Assembly (NCBI GenBank): GCA_028691385.1
Contig: JAQUZL010000035.1
Location: 1-15,972, forward strand
Source: Oscillospiraceae bacterium
GTDB taxonomy: Bacteria > Bacillota > Clostridia > Oscillospirales > Oscillospiraceae
DNA length: 15,972 nt
Direction of reading: 5' to 3'
Positions 9,401 to 15,894 of this stretch are shown one piece after another. Both the position numbers and the translations under genes were made by a program. The number at the start of each line of letters is the position of its first letter. The stretch's first letter is position 1. A model generated the notes under the pieces. It was given only the letters and a program-made list of their open reading frames with translations. It searched no databases and had not been told where the DNA came from.

Positions 9401-11910
9401 TGGAGCGAAGCGATTTGGAACGGGAACTCCATGAATCACTGTCAAGTCTGGAATTTGCTTCGGAATTGTCGCATTTAGCGGCCTTTTCTTTCGATATCAC
9501 CAATAATATTCTCCATGGCTCCTCTCAATTAAAACAATTGTGGCCGCATCGTGACGGAAAATATATTCCGTATCAGGAGTGGGTGGATTGTGACGATTTA
9601 ACGGAGTTTGACCGGGTATACACCGCTTTACGGGATGGAACGGATGAAGTCTTGTCTCTGGAAGTTCGCACTGGCTGGTTCGGTGAACAGCGGACTTATA
9701 TTTTCCGGGTCGGGCGGAATCAGTCGGAGGATACTCTGCCGCGCATTATAGGCGTCCTGCTTGATGTTACTGAATATCGAAAGCGGGAAGAGCAACTTCG
9801 TATTTCCAACGACAGTCTGCAGAAATTTATGGAGCAGGATCAATTGCAAAAGCAATGCTTCGCAGAGCTTGTGGTCGCGGACAGTTTTGAAAGCGCATTC
9901 AAAAATATTGCGTCGATGCTGGGAAATTATCTGCAGCTGGCCCTGGTCAACATGTCCCGTTACTACGACGGGGAACGACCGTATTTGCGATCTGTCATCG
10001 TTTGGAACGGGAACACCTTGAACCCGGATTTTGCGTTTGAACACATATTCGAAGATCAGTTTCCCGCCACTTTCAACGAACTGAAACAAGGGAATGTGAT
10101 TTACGTCATTGCGGAATCTTTGAACAATATTTCTCCTAAGGCGCGTACCCCGTGGCAGAAGGAACTTGTAGAGTACTTCCGGAAATCCCAAGCCAAGGAG
10201 TTCCTGTGCGCTCCAATTCTCTTCCATGGTAAATTTTGGGGATACATCGGGAGCGATATTTATCAGCATAATGTCACCTTCGGTCCAAGTGGACAACGGA
10301 TCATGACTTCGGCCGCCCGCATGGTAGAGCTGCTGCTGATTCAGAATGAAGGACGCGAAGAATTGCGACGATCCGAAGATGAAAGGCAGCAATTGCTGGA
10401 TATTCTTCCCATGCCGGTTGCCGTGCTTGCTCCGGATTCAAAAATTCAGCATCACAATCAAGCTTTCCTTGAAATGCTGGAATTGCCGGATTCCGATGTG
10501 TCCGGCCAACGGTGTCTCCGTAGAATCTGCGGCCCGGACTGTTGCGTGGAAGCTTCCTGTCCCCTGCGTCTTACTTTGAGTCGTAAAGCGCCGCAAACCA
10601 TCGAAAAACTCATGCACGGTCGCAACTATCTCTTGAAAACACTGCCGATATTGAATAGCAATGGTATTCAGCGCGTAATTGTGGTATTCATGGATCTGAC
10701 GGAAATTGTCCGGCGGCAGGAGTTGCTGACTGCGGCAAAGGAACAGGCCGAAGCCGCGGCCAAAGCAAAAAGTTATTTTCTCGCCACTATGAGTCATGAG
10801 ATCCGCACGCCGTTGAATGCGGTGATCGGATTTTCCGAACTGCTGAAAGACGGTACGCTGCCGGAAGAACAACGCAAGGATTATTTGAATGACATTTCCA
10901 TTGCCGGCAATGCTCTTCTATCCTTGATCAACGATGTACTCGACTTATCCAAACTGGAAGCAGGGCAAACCACATTCAGTCAAAATGAAATAGATTTTGC
11001 TGAATTGGTTGAGGAGATGCAAATTATTTTTCGTGCAAAAATGCAGACGAAACACCTGCAAAACATTGTAGATCTTACTCCCATGCCCCATATGATGCTG
11101 GACAAGCAACGGTTGCGCCAGATACTCTTGAATCTGGTCGGCAATGCCGTCAAATTCACCGATACCGGAGCAATCACCATCAAAGCTGAATTTCTCCGTG
11201 AGACGTCCGAGCGCGGTACGCTGTCATTTTCAGTCGGTGACACCGGGTGCGGAATTCCAGCGGAAGATCAGGAGAATATTTTCAGTCCGTTTGTTCAGGC
11301 GACTGCTTCACGCGGAATACAGACTGTAAATGGCGGTACCGGCTTGGGGCTGGCGATTATTCACAAGATGCTGGAACGGATGAATGGCAGGATCACCTTG
11401 AGCAGTGAAGAGGGCAAAGGATCGTTATTCATGGTGGAAATTAGCAATGTCTGTTTTAAAGAAGCAACCGCGAATCAACAACCTGCCGTATTGTCTTCTG
11501 AACTTTGCTGTCCGGAAGTTTTAAGGACACGTATTCTGCTGGTCGATGATGTCGCCATGAATTTGAAGGTGATGAAAGCCATGTGCGGAAAACTCGGATT
11601 CCAGTCGGTTGTGACAGCTGAAAGCGGAGCCGCGGCACTGACTCTGCTGAAACAACAGCAGTTTGATCTGATTCTGACCGACATGTGGATGCCGGGAATG
11701 AACGGTGCGGAGCTGGCGGCTGAAATCAAACGCAATCCGGAGAATGACAAGCTTCGTATTTTTGCACTTACCGCTGATATTGAGGCGCGTTCAACCTTTG
11801 ACCTGCACGATTTTTCCGGGGTTCTTTTGAAACCGGTAACTCCCGACAAAATTATCAAAATCGTTAATTCATCACCTCAACAGGAAACTCATGATGCAGT
11901 TCATGAATGA
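6442..11910 (+). CDS. hybrid sensor histidine kinase, tandem SBP_bac_3 sensors, PAS/GAF, REC (1822 aa)
   Basis: This is an intact BvgS/EvgS-like membrane kinase that should bind small ligands, perhaps amino acids, in the periplasm and start a phosphorelay. The long N-terminal region ends in a signal sequence at about 38-58 ('ESFA'). Two family-3 solute-binding domains follow. The first, about 64-285, has 'VRVGYSALPGF', 'GYGYEFLQYIA' and 'LENGEIDLLSCMIKTPERE'. The second, about 305-520, is more diverged. A membrane helix lies at about 537-560. Cytoplasmic domains are a degenerate PAS (570-670), PAS (685-800, 'DVTEEY'), GAF (813-990), PAS (1003-1112, 'DVTEY'), GAF (1125-1300) and PAS (1312-1422, cysteine-rich). 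HisKA has His1452, and the ATPase has boxes 'LLNLVGNAVKF', 'VGDTGCGI' and 'GGTGLGLAI'. The receiver (1697-1812) has Asp1702/1703, Asp1747, Thr1777 and Lys1797-Pro. It is paralogous to the broken kinase upstream. No output domain is attached. Confidence 0.95.
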   Translation: MNTVRDRLRRYRCVRDAFCKSIHFFAVMARMSGHRKVHPWGLVICLLLFMFCATESFAAGNRRTVRVGYSALPGFNEQTADGRRSGYGYEFLQYIASRAGWDLEYVGYDKGWAELETMLENGEIDLLSCMIKTPEREQKFGLSEKPLGLCFVDVIVKRHASHVSPRDFTIENWGRVGFCMGKRINTLFEEWAAARHIAYTPVFFDSDSQCHEALKTGQVEAIISISFCRFDDEWLLERFAPEYVYCAVGKNNTALLNEFNDAQRKLEHEDPTWGARLTQQYYGRNFITLLSGHERKFAENAQKNQTVFRALLNPNRFPLVFLQDGKPQGIQANILEKIIKHTGLSIQIMPCRDYKEYLRLRDAGDFDVLLDARHDFNQAEKEGLYLSNAYLTTPVSILQKRTNSKGTGKIALLSEAVLDDEMFQAGLHAKQLVYCGSMEELVSSVKEGVVDKAYLNTRSCNEILRLDRSGELSSKLALGLRIEYAMAVKRDAPPELLTILNHAISAIPAAEINDSIVNYEFSPELNFHLTDWIRANPLAGIVILLTVLSGVIAVFCYILLSRRRYYRNAKVLEELPLRFFVADRNGKILMVCAQGIYARQTVKTISDLDTAPVTEIMIKAVAEAFQNGSARVDYDYQNSKHSAIASRLPDSLFGVDSVMFIAQDTSELHEAKTRAEDLATRMRLKLQSIGDAVMATDADGRITLMNPAAERMCGITYSEAEGKMHEEIFNIVNYETGVRVDSPVREALASGKTVELANHTDLIAVDGQRRHIADSAAPIPDSNGNITGAILVFRDVTEEYNRRDQLRIANESLTRLSEVDQLQKQCLSELLLTNGFATAFEKIASMLGTYMQAAVINISRYFDAKRPFARSEVLWCKGAKRDDFEFVLLYEDDFSATFQLLKQGKMVYGVMDELVKIPTTEHEEWQNELLSYFQRAGVRELLCVPIIRHEKFWGYIGSEIHQNSNETFGEIGQKLLLSAARMTELMLERSDLERELHESLSSLEFASELSHLAAFSFDITNNILHGSSQLKQLWPHRDGKYIPYQEWVDCDDLTEFDRVYTALRDGTDEVLSLEVRTGWFGEQRTYIFRVGRNQSEDTLPRIIGVLLDVTEYRKREEQLRISNDSLQKFMEQDQLQKQCFAELVVADSFESAFKNIASMLGNYLQLALVNMSRYYDGERPYLRSVIVWNGNTLNPDFAFEHIFEDQFPATFNELKQGNVIYVIAESLNNISPKARTPWQKELVEYFRKSQAKEFLCAPILFHGKFWGYIGSDIYQHNVTFGPSGQRIMTSAARMVELLLIQNEGREELRRSEDERQQLLDILPMPVAVLAPDSKIQHHNQAFLEMLELPDSDVSGQRCLRRICGPDCCVEASCPLRLTLSRKAPQTIEKLMHGRNYLLKTLPILNSNGIQRVIVVFMDLTEIVRRQELLTAAKEQAEAAAKAKSYFLATMSHEIRTPLNAVIGFSELLKDGTLPEEQRKDYLNDISIAGNALLSLINDVLDLSKLEAGQTTFSQNEIDFAELVEEMQIIFRAKMQTKHLQNIVDLTPMPHMMLDKQRLRQILLNLVGNAVKFTDTGAITIKAEFLRETSERGTLSFSVGDTGCGIPAEDQENIFSPFVQATASRGIQTVNGGTGLGLAIIHKMLERMNGRITLSSEEGKGSLFMVEISNVCFKEATANQQPAVLSSELCCPEVLRTRILLVDDVAMNLKVMKAMCGKLGFQSVVTAESGAAALTLLKQQQFDLILTDMWMPGMNGAELAAEIKRNPENDKLRIFALTADIEARSTFDLHDFSGVLLKPVTPDKIIKIVNSSPQQETHDAVHE
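8878..10341 (+). repeat. internal duplication of a GAF module within the second kinase
   Basis: Residues about 813-1000 and 1125-1300 of the kinase are copies of one module. Both carry 'DQLQKQC', 'F..AF..IASMLG.Y.Q', 'NISRY' or 'NMSRY', 'FWGYIGS' and a closing 'SAARM.EL.L'. The copies (about 8878-9441 and 9814-10341) are separated by one PAS domain. The repeat is seen at protein level; the DNA has diverged. Confidence 0.8.
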
Positions 11911-12277
11911 CCTCATCAAATTAAATCATTAGGGCATGACCTTGATCGAATTACTATCTTTGGAAAAGCTGTGAAACTCCATAAATTCTCTGCTGAAAAA
12001 TTAAAAAGAACGGAGCTTGGACGACCATTTTTTTGATTTCATCCGCTTCGGCTTTCGGTAGAGTCGATTTTTGTTTTGACGCAAATCCCGTTTCACACCA
12101 AGCTTTTGCAGATTTCACTTCCGAACGCCGTTCCGCCGGAGAATTTCATGTTTTCGACGTTCCGGACACCCTCCGGGACCATTTTCTGGCAATTCTCCGA
12201 GGGGAAAAAGTCGGCGGCTTTGGGCCTGTCACAATTATCGGTATTATCTATGTATAAACTGCTTATGGAATATTTCA

Positions 12278-12298
12278 TCGACCAAAAGTCGTGGTCGA
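12278..12298. repeat. 7-bp inverted repeat in the convergent intergenic region
   Basis: TCGACCA and TGGTCGA flank a 7-nt loop (AAAGTCG). It lies between the converging operons. It may act in either direction as a weak hairpin, but the flanks lack T-runs, so calling it a terminator is not justified. Confidence 0.35.
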
Positions 12299-12428
12299 GT
12301 TCATATTCTCATTATTTGGGTGATGGAATCCGAATCATGTTCTTTTTAATTTGAGCCTGACGCGACTTTTTGTAGAAGTCATAGCGCCTTTATTTTCAAC
12401 AATGTTTCCCGATATATTTCCTGATTAT

Positions 12429-12471
12429 ACCGGAATCACTGCCGCCCCGCAGCGTACGACAAGATTCCGGT
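12429..12471. terminator. 9-bp inverted repeat downstream of the pseudopilin operon (possible terminator)
   Basis: ACCGGAATC and GATTCCGGT enclose 25 nt, which themselves hold a nested CTGC/GCAG stem at 12439-12452. A further AT-rich hairpin, TACAAA-ATA-TTTGTA, is at 12478-12492. The set starts 22 bp beyond the stop of the last pseudopilin gene on the - strand, where a transcript end is expected. No U-tract follows the main stem on the - strand, so its role as an intrinsic terminator is uncertain. Confidence 0.4.
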
Positions 12472-12513
12472 CAAAGATACAAAATATTTGTAAGAAATGT
12501 AAGAGTCACCAGC

Positions 12514-13329
12514 TCATTTGTCGTTGTCGTCGTAGACCTCTCCGAGCTGATAACCGGAACCGTCGGCAACCGCGGCGATTTTTGACTGTGTCCACAATCC
12601 GGAACGATCGGTGGTGTCTCCGATATGGCCGTCGAGATAACCGATGTTGCCGGTTCCGTTGTGGCGGGCGGCCACCGCGTACAGCGGCACGTCGTTGTTG
12701 TCGGAACGGTTGCGACGATAAACCAGCGGTGACTCGGCCCCCCATGGAGCCTCTGGCGTGTCATCGCCAGCGGTAGTGTAGACGCTGTCCGACACAAACG
12801 CGTAGGTTGTGGCCGACGGAACCGCGTCCATCTTCAGCATCCAAACAGTGCCGGACATCGCACCGCCTTTGCGACCAAGCTCCTGTTCACAGTTGTCATC
12901 CGGGTAGTCCATTTCCCCCCACAGCGTCCAGATCGTGTTTCCGTAGCTGGAGTTGCCGCGGTAGATCATATCACCGGAATATGCGGACGGACAAATTGTC
13001 ACCTTGCGCGCTTCCGGAGCAATGTCTATTGCATATGGTGCGCCTTTGTTGTCAACCTCGGTCATCGAAATACCGAGATTGTCGCGCATTTCACGGCAGA
13101 ACCGCCAGAATGTCTGATAATTGGTGTCGTACAACGTAATCCACTGATTATTTCCGGCGCCGTACAACTGCACCGCCTTCAGGCTTTGATTGAGATTGCC
13201 GGAACAGGCGGCTTTGTTCGCCATTTCCCTGGCGCGAGCCAGACTCGGCAGCAGCATCGCCGCCAGAATCGCGATGATCGCAATCACCACCAGAAGCTCG
13301 ATCAGTGTGAACCTTTTATGAAAAAACAT
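12514..13329 (-). CDS. pseudopilin-like protein, H-X9-DG family (gene 4 of operon)
   Basis: This is a predicted secreted or membrane-anchored protein of 271 residues. The N-terminus has a short basic leader ('MFFHKR'), then 'FTLIELLVVIAIIAILAAML', the prepilin methylation and membrane helix (TIGR02532-like), with the conserved Glu at 11. If cut before Phe7, that Glu is position +5. The -1 residue is Arg, not the usual Gly. The C-terminal part has H223-X9-D233-G234, the 'H-X9-DG' signature (TIGR04294-like). Cys42, Cys113 ('TICPSA') and Cys147 are at positions shared with its neighbours. It is most similar to the gene just upstream (13376-14179), sharing 'NNQWIT', 'YDTNYQTFWRFC' and 'KMDAVPSATT'. 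No pilus assembly ATPase or prepilin peptidase is nearby. The function is unknown beyond family membership. Confidence 0.93.
   Translation of the reverse strand: MFFHKRFTLIELLVVIAIIAILAAMLLPSLARAREMANKAACSGNLNQSLKAVQLYGAGNNQWITLYDTNYQTFWRFCREMRDNLGISMTEVDNKGAPYAIDIAPEARKVTICPSAYSGDMIYRGNSSYGNTIWTLWGEMDYPDDNCEQELGRKGGAMSGTVWMLKMDAVPSATTYAFVSDSVYTTAGDDTPEAPWGAESPLVYRRNRSDNNDVPLYAVAARHNGTGNIGYLDGHIGDTTDRSGLWTQSKIAAVADGSGYQLGEVYDDNDK
13220..13293 (-). repeat. 74-bp direct repeat, copy 1 (pseudopilin N-terminal helix coding)
   Basis: These 74 bases are identical to 14070-14143 and encode the membrane helix and 'LPSLARAREMA' segment. Third codon positions match as well, whereas the homologous stretch at about 15718-15791 encodes nearly the same residues with many silent differences. 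Confidence 0.9.
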
Positions 13330-13340
13330 TTTCTGCCATA

Positions 13341-13346
13341 CCTCCC
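13341..13346 (-). promoter_or_regulatory. Shine-Dalgarno site of the last pseudopilin gene
   Basis: GGGAGG on the - strand lies 11 nt before the ATG at 13329, a rather long spacing. An ATG closer to it is out of frame, so the 13329 start stands; it gives a leader typical of the family. Confidence 0.5.
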
Positions 13347-13358
13347 AATATTAGACAG

Positions 13359-13378
13359 TGATGTTACAAATAACATCA
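13359..13378 (-). repeat. 8-bp hairpin between the third and fourth pseudopilin genes
   Basis: TGATGTTA and TAACATCA flank a 4-nt loop, and the stem overlaps the stop codon of the 13376-14179 gene. It is AT-rich and not followed by a T-run. It may be an mRNA stability or processing element within the operon rather than a terminator. Confidence 0.45.
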
Positions 13379-14179
13379 ATCATTCACATCAAAAACCTCG
13401 CCGTAGAGATATCCGGCGCCGTCGGAGATGGCAGCAATCTTTGACTGTTTCCACAATCCGGCGCGGTCCACGGTGTCGCCAAGGTGTCCGTCGACGAACG
13501 CGAGATTGCCGACGCCGTTATGCCGGGCGGCAACGGCAAATCCCGGCACTTCGGTGCCATCCCGCCGGGTTATCAGCGGACATTCGGTGCCGCACGGACG
13601 GTTCGGGGAATCGGCATAGCCGTTCTCGGTATAAGCGCTGTCTCCAAGCAAAACAAAAGTGGTTGCGCTGGGGACGGCATCCATTTTTGTCATGGACAAA
13701 GATTCTACCGCGCCCCCTTTGCGTTTAAGGACAACTTCGCAGTTAACATCGGCATAGTCGTCATTCGGCTGCCCCCAGGTGTTGCCGTAACTGGCGCCGC
13801 CATACCATGCCATATCGCCGTAAACGCTGGACGGACAGTGGGTAACTTTACGATTCTGGGGGTAGACCAGATCACCGACATACCAGGCGGCGCCTTTGTT
13901 GTCGCTGTAATCCATGGAAAAGCCGAGATTGGCGTGCATTTCCGGACAGAAACGCCAAAAAGTCTGGTAATTGGTGTCATACGTGGTGATCCACTGATTG
14001 TTGTTGGCGCCGTAGAGCTGGATCGCCTGCATGCACTGACGCAGATTTCCGCCGCAGGCCGAACGGTTAGCCATTTCCCTGGCGCGAGCCAGACTCGGCA
14101 GCAGCATCGCCGCCAGAATCGCGATGATCGCAATCACCACCAGCAATTCGATCAAAGTAAACTTCTTCTGCTTATCCAT
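13376..14179 (-). CDS. pseudopilin-like protein, H-X9-DG family (gene 3 of operon)
   Basis: This protein of 267 residues begins 'MDKQKK' then 'FTLIELLVVIAIIAILAAML', a prepilin-type N-terminal helix with Lys in place of Gly before the predicted cut. The C-terminal signature is H220-X9-D230-G231. Conserved features shared with its neighbours are a Cys after the helix ('SACGGNL'), 'THCPS', 'ASYGNT', 'NCEV' and 'GDSAYT'. The start chosen is the ATG at 14179, with GGGGTGG 6 nt upstream; a GTG one codon earlier (14182) would add one residue. It is the closest relative in the window of the gene at 12514-13329, with parts of the two nearly identical. It is probably co-transcribed with its neighbours. 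The substrate or partner is unknown. Confidence 0.93.
   Translation of the reverse strand: MDKQKKFTLIELLVVIAIIAILAAMLLPSLARAREMANRSACGGNLRQCMQAIQLYGANNNQWITTYDTNYQTFWRFCPEMHANLGFSMDYSDNKGAAWYVGDLVYPQNRKVTHCPSSVYGDMAWYGGASYGNTWGQPNDDYADVNCEVVLKRKGGAVESLSMTKMDAVPSATTFVLLGDSAYTENGYADSPNRPCGTECPLITRRDGTEVPGFAVAARHNGVGNLAFVDGHLGDTVDRAGLWKQSKIAAISDGAGYLYGEVFDVND
14070..14143 (-). repeat. 74-bp direct repeat, copy 2
   Basis: Identical to 13220-13293 (offset 850 bp). It covers the N-terminal helix coding region of the third pseudopilin gene. Confidence 0.9.
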
Positions 14180-14212
14180 CACACACCACCCCGTTGTTAG
14201 TTGTATTATTTG

Positions 14213-15016
14213 TTATAGACGAAAATCATCTCCAGCGACAAGACCGTTTATATCGCAAAGGTAGCCAAGATATGATTTTTTCCAAAGCGAATCCCGGTCT
14301 TCCATTCCGCCGACATGTCCGTCGGCAAAACCGAGATTGCCCTTGCCGTTATGCCTGATTGCGGCGGCATGCAGCGGCGAAAATCCTCCGGCCGAACGCC
14401 GTTCAAAAAACACACTTTGCGTTCCACCCGGAAAGGTGTCGCTTCCACCGCGGTCGGTGAATGCGGAATCGGTCAGAAACACATAATTTTTCCCATCCGG
14501 CAGACCGTCAAGTTTGACGGCGGTGCATTCAAAGCCGTCGGCGTCAAACCTGACCTCGCAGCCATCGCTGAAATCCGCGGAGAGTTCACCGTACTCCCAA
14601 CCGAAAAAAGACGCTCCGTAGCTGATATTCCCGGCTCCGCCCGCCGCCGAAGCGGGCATCCCGACCGGACACAGCGTAATCTTTCTTAAAGCCGGGCTGA
14701 TGTCCCGAAAGTACATTCCAGCCCCCGGAAAATCGCTTCTAGGCTCCATATTGAAGCCGAGTTCGCGGTGCATGCTCTCGCTGGCGCGCCACCACCCCTG
14801 GCGGGCGAACCCCGATGTAATCAGCCAGCCGCCGTTTCCGGCGGCATAATTCTGGACTGCCCGCAAGCACCCCTGAAGATTCCCGGCGCATGACCGCCTC
14901 AACGCTTCCGATTTGGCGTGATTGATGGCCGGAATCAGCAATGCAAGAACCAACGCCGTCAAGACTGCCACGATCAGCAGTTCGCAAAACAAAAAACTAT
15001 GGCCGGCGCGGTTCAT
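14213..15016 (-). CDS. diverged pseudopilin-like protein, H-X9-DG family (gene 2 of operon)
   Basis: This protein of 267 residues clearly belongs with its neighbours. It has the H222-X9-D232-G233 signature, 'RKITLCPVG', 'ISYGAS', 'DGCEV' and 'TDSAFT'. Its N-terminus differs: 'MNRAGHS', then 'FLFCELLIVAVLTALVLALL'. If cleavage falls before Phe8, Glu12 is at the required +5 position, but the FTLIE motif is otherwise lost and the -1 residue is Ser. It also has more cysteines than its neighbours (11, 43, 50, 116, 153, 164, 254). The start is the ATG at 15016, 14 nt after the upstream stop, with only a weak 'AAAG' as ribosome binding site, which suggests translational coupling. It may be a specialised minor pseudopilin or a protein that keeps the helix only as an anchor. 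Confidence 0.9.
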   Translation of the reverse strand: MNRAGHSFLFCELLIVAVLTALVLALLIPAINHAKSEALRRSCAGNLQGCLRAVQNYAAGNGGWLITSGFARQGWWRASESMHRELGFNMEPRSDFPGAGMYFRDISPALRKITLCPVGMPASAAGGAGNISYGASFFGWEYGELSADFSDGCEVRFDADGFECTAVKLDGLPDGKNYVFLTDSAFTDRGGSDTFPGGTQSVFFERRSAGGFSPLHAAAIRHNGKGNLGFADGHVGGMEDRDSLWKKSYLGYLCDINGLVAGDDFRL

Positions 15017-15030
15017 TGCTTACTTTACAT

Positions 15031-15822
15031 CTACTCCGGCAACTCCTCAACCTCACCCAGCAAATAGCCGCCTTTATCGAAATACTGATTGATTTTCGAA
15101 CTATTGAGGATGGCGTTGCGGTCGGTATTGTCGTTCACGTGACCATCGGCATAGCCGAGATTGGCGGTGCCGTTGTGCCGGGCGCCGATGCCGCATCCGA
15201 CAACCGAACTGTTATCCCCGCCGTTCCGGTCAAAGACGTACACTTCGGAGCCGATGGTTTGTATCATATTGTCCTCACGCTCCTGCGTGTTGATGCTGTC
15301 GGCAAGGATCACAAAAGACGATGGAGAGGGAATCCGGTCAAGGTTGATGAAACGCCCGTCGGCTTTGCCGCCCTTGATGTCGATCTCAAATCCGTCATCC
15401 TCAAAATCTCTGATCGGCCCGAGCATGGCTCCGAAGCTGCAGTTTCCGCCCTGATAGCTGTTGTCGCTGTAAATGGCCGAGGGGCAGCGCGTCGTCGACC
15501 GGACTTTCGGATCGACGCCATTGTAGAATGTTATGCCGTTGATCTCACTAGCCACGCCGGGACTGATACCGATAATATCGTGCATGGCCGGAGAAAACTT
15601 CCACCAAGCCTGCCAAAGCTGGTCCTGAGAGCAAAACCACGGACCGTTGTTCTGAGTATAAAGGTGAACGGCCTGAAGCGACTGGCGGAGGTTGCCGCCG
15701 CAGGATGCCTTGTTTGCCATCTCCCGCGCCCGCGCCAGACTCGGCAACAGCATCGACGCCAGAATCGCAATAATTGCGATTACCACCAACAGTTCAATCA
15801 ACGTAAATTTTCTGTACATCAT
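15031..15822 (-). CDS. pseudopilin-like protein, H-X9-DG family (gene 1 of operon)
   Basis: This first gene of the pseudopilin operon encodes 263 residues. 'MMYRK' is followed by 'FTLIELLVVIAIIAILASML', a prepilin-type helix with Lys before the predicted cut and Glu10 at position +5. The C-terminal signature is H216-X9-D226-G227. Conserved cysteines are at 41 and 113 ('TTRCPSAIYSD'), and Cys128 falls in 'NCSFG'. The position that is Cys in its neighbours ('CEV') is Phe here. Two adjacent ATGs (15822 and 15819) follow AAGGAAAG; spacing from AGGA is 3 nt to the first and 6 nt to the second, so the second may be the real start. It directly follows the palindrome-rich promoter region and probably drives expression of the whole cluster. 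Confidence 0.93.
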   Translation of the reverse strand: MMYRKFTLIELLVVIAIIAILASMLLPSLARAREMANKASCGGNLRQSLQAVHLYTQNNGPWFCSQDQLWQAWWKFSPAMHDIIGISPGVASEINGITFYNGVDPKVRSTTRCPSAIYSDNSYQGGNCSFGAMLGPIRDFEDDGFEIDIKGGKADGRFINLDRIPSPSSFVILADSINTQEREDNMIQTIGSEVYVFDRNGGDNSSVVGCGIGARHNGTANLGYADGHVNDNTDRNAILNSSKINQYFDKGGYLLGEVEELPE

Positions 15823-15861
15823 CTTTCCTTATTTGTTTTAAATATACCCTGAATCCGTGAA

Positions 15862-15878
15862 AGAAACACCGTGTTTCT
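15862..15878. promoter_or_regulatory. 17-bp quasi-palindrome in the pseudopilin operon leader (possible operator)
   Basis: AGAAACAC and GTGTTTCT flank a single central base. The element lies 40-56 bp upstream of the first pseudopilin start, just downstream of the candidate promoter. The position suits a repressor site; a small RNA hairpin is less likely with a one-base loop. Confidence 0.45.
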
Positions 15879-15894
15879 CTCATTATTGTTATTA

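Larger units (their letters stand above)
11911..12513. other. 603-bp intergenic region between convergent operons, no gene supported
   Basis: Short open frames occur on both strands (12033-12257 +, 12076-12354 +, 12093-12278 -). They overlap each other and lack recognisable motifs or good ribosome binding sites. The region should hold the 3' ends of both the kinase operon and the pseudopilin operon. It contains several inverted repeats, but none followed by a clear T-run. A 12-codon frame at 11936-11974 begins 'MTLIELL', like a pseudopilin start, but stops at once. The stretch could be ordinary spacer or a decayed gene. Confidence 0.5.

Noticed and set aside
12162..12176. CCGGA-CACCC-TCCGG hairpin
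   Set aside because: The 5-bp stem is too short and has no T-run, so it supports neither a terminator nor an operator.
12033..12354. Overlapping + strand frames of 74 and 92 codons in the intergenic region
   Set aside because: They overlap in different frames, show no recognisable domain or good ribosome binding site, and neither looks more gene-like than the other.
12351..15852. Long + strand open frames opposite the pseudopilin genes (for example 13484-14200 and 14941-15852)
   Set aside because: They are antisense shadows of the pseudopilin genes. Their Arg- and Gly-rich composition follows from the opposite coding strand.
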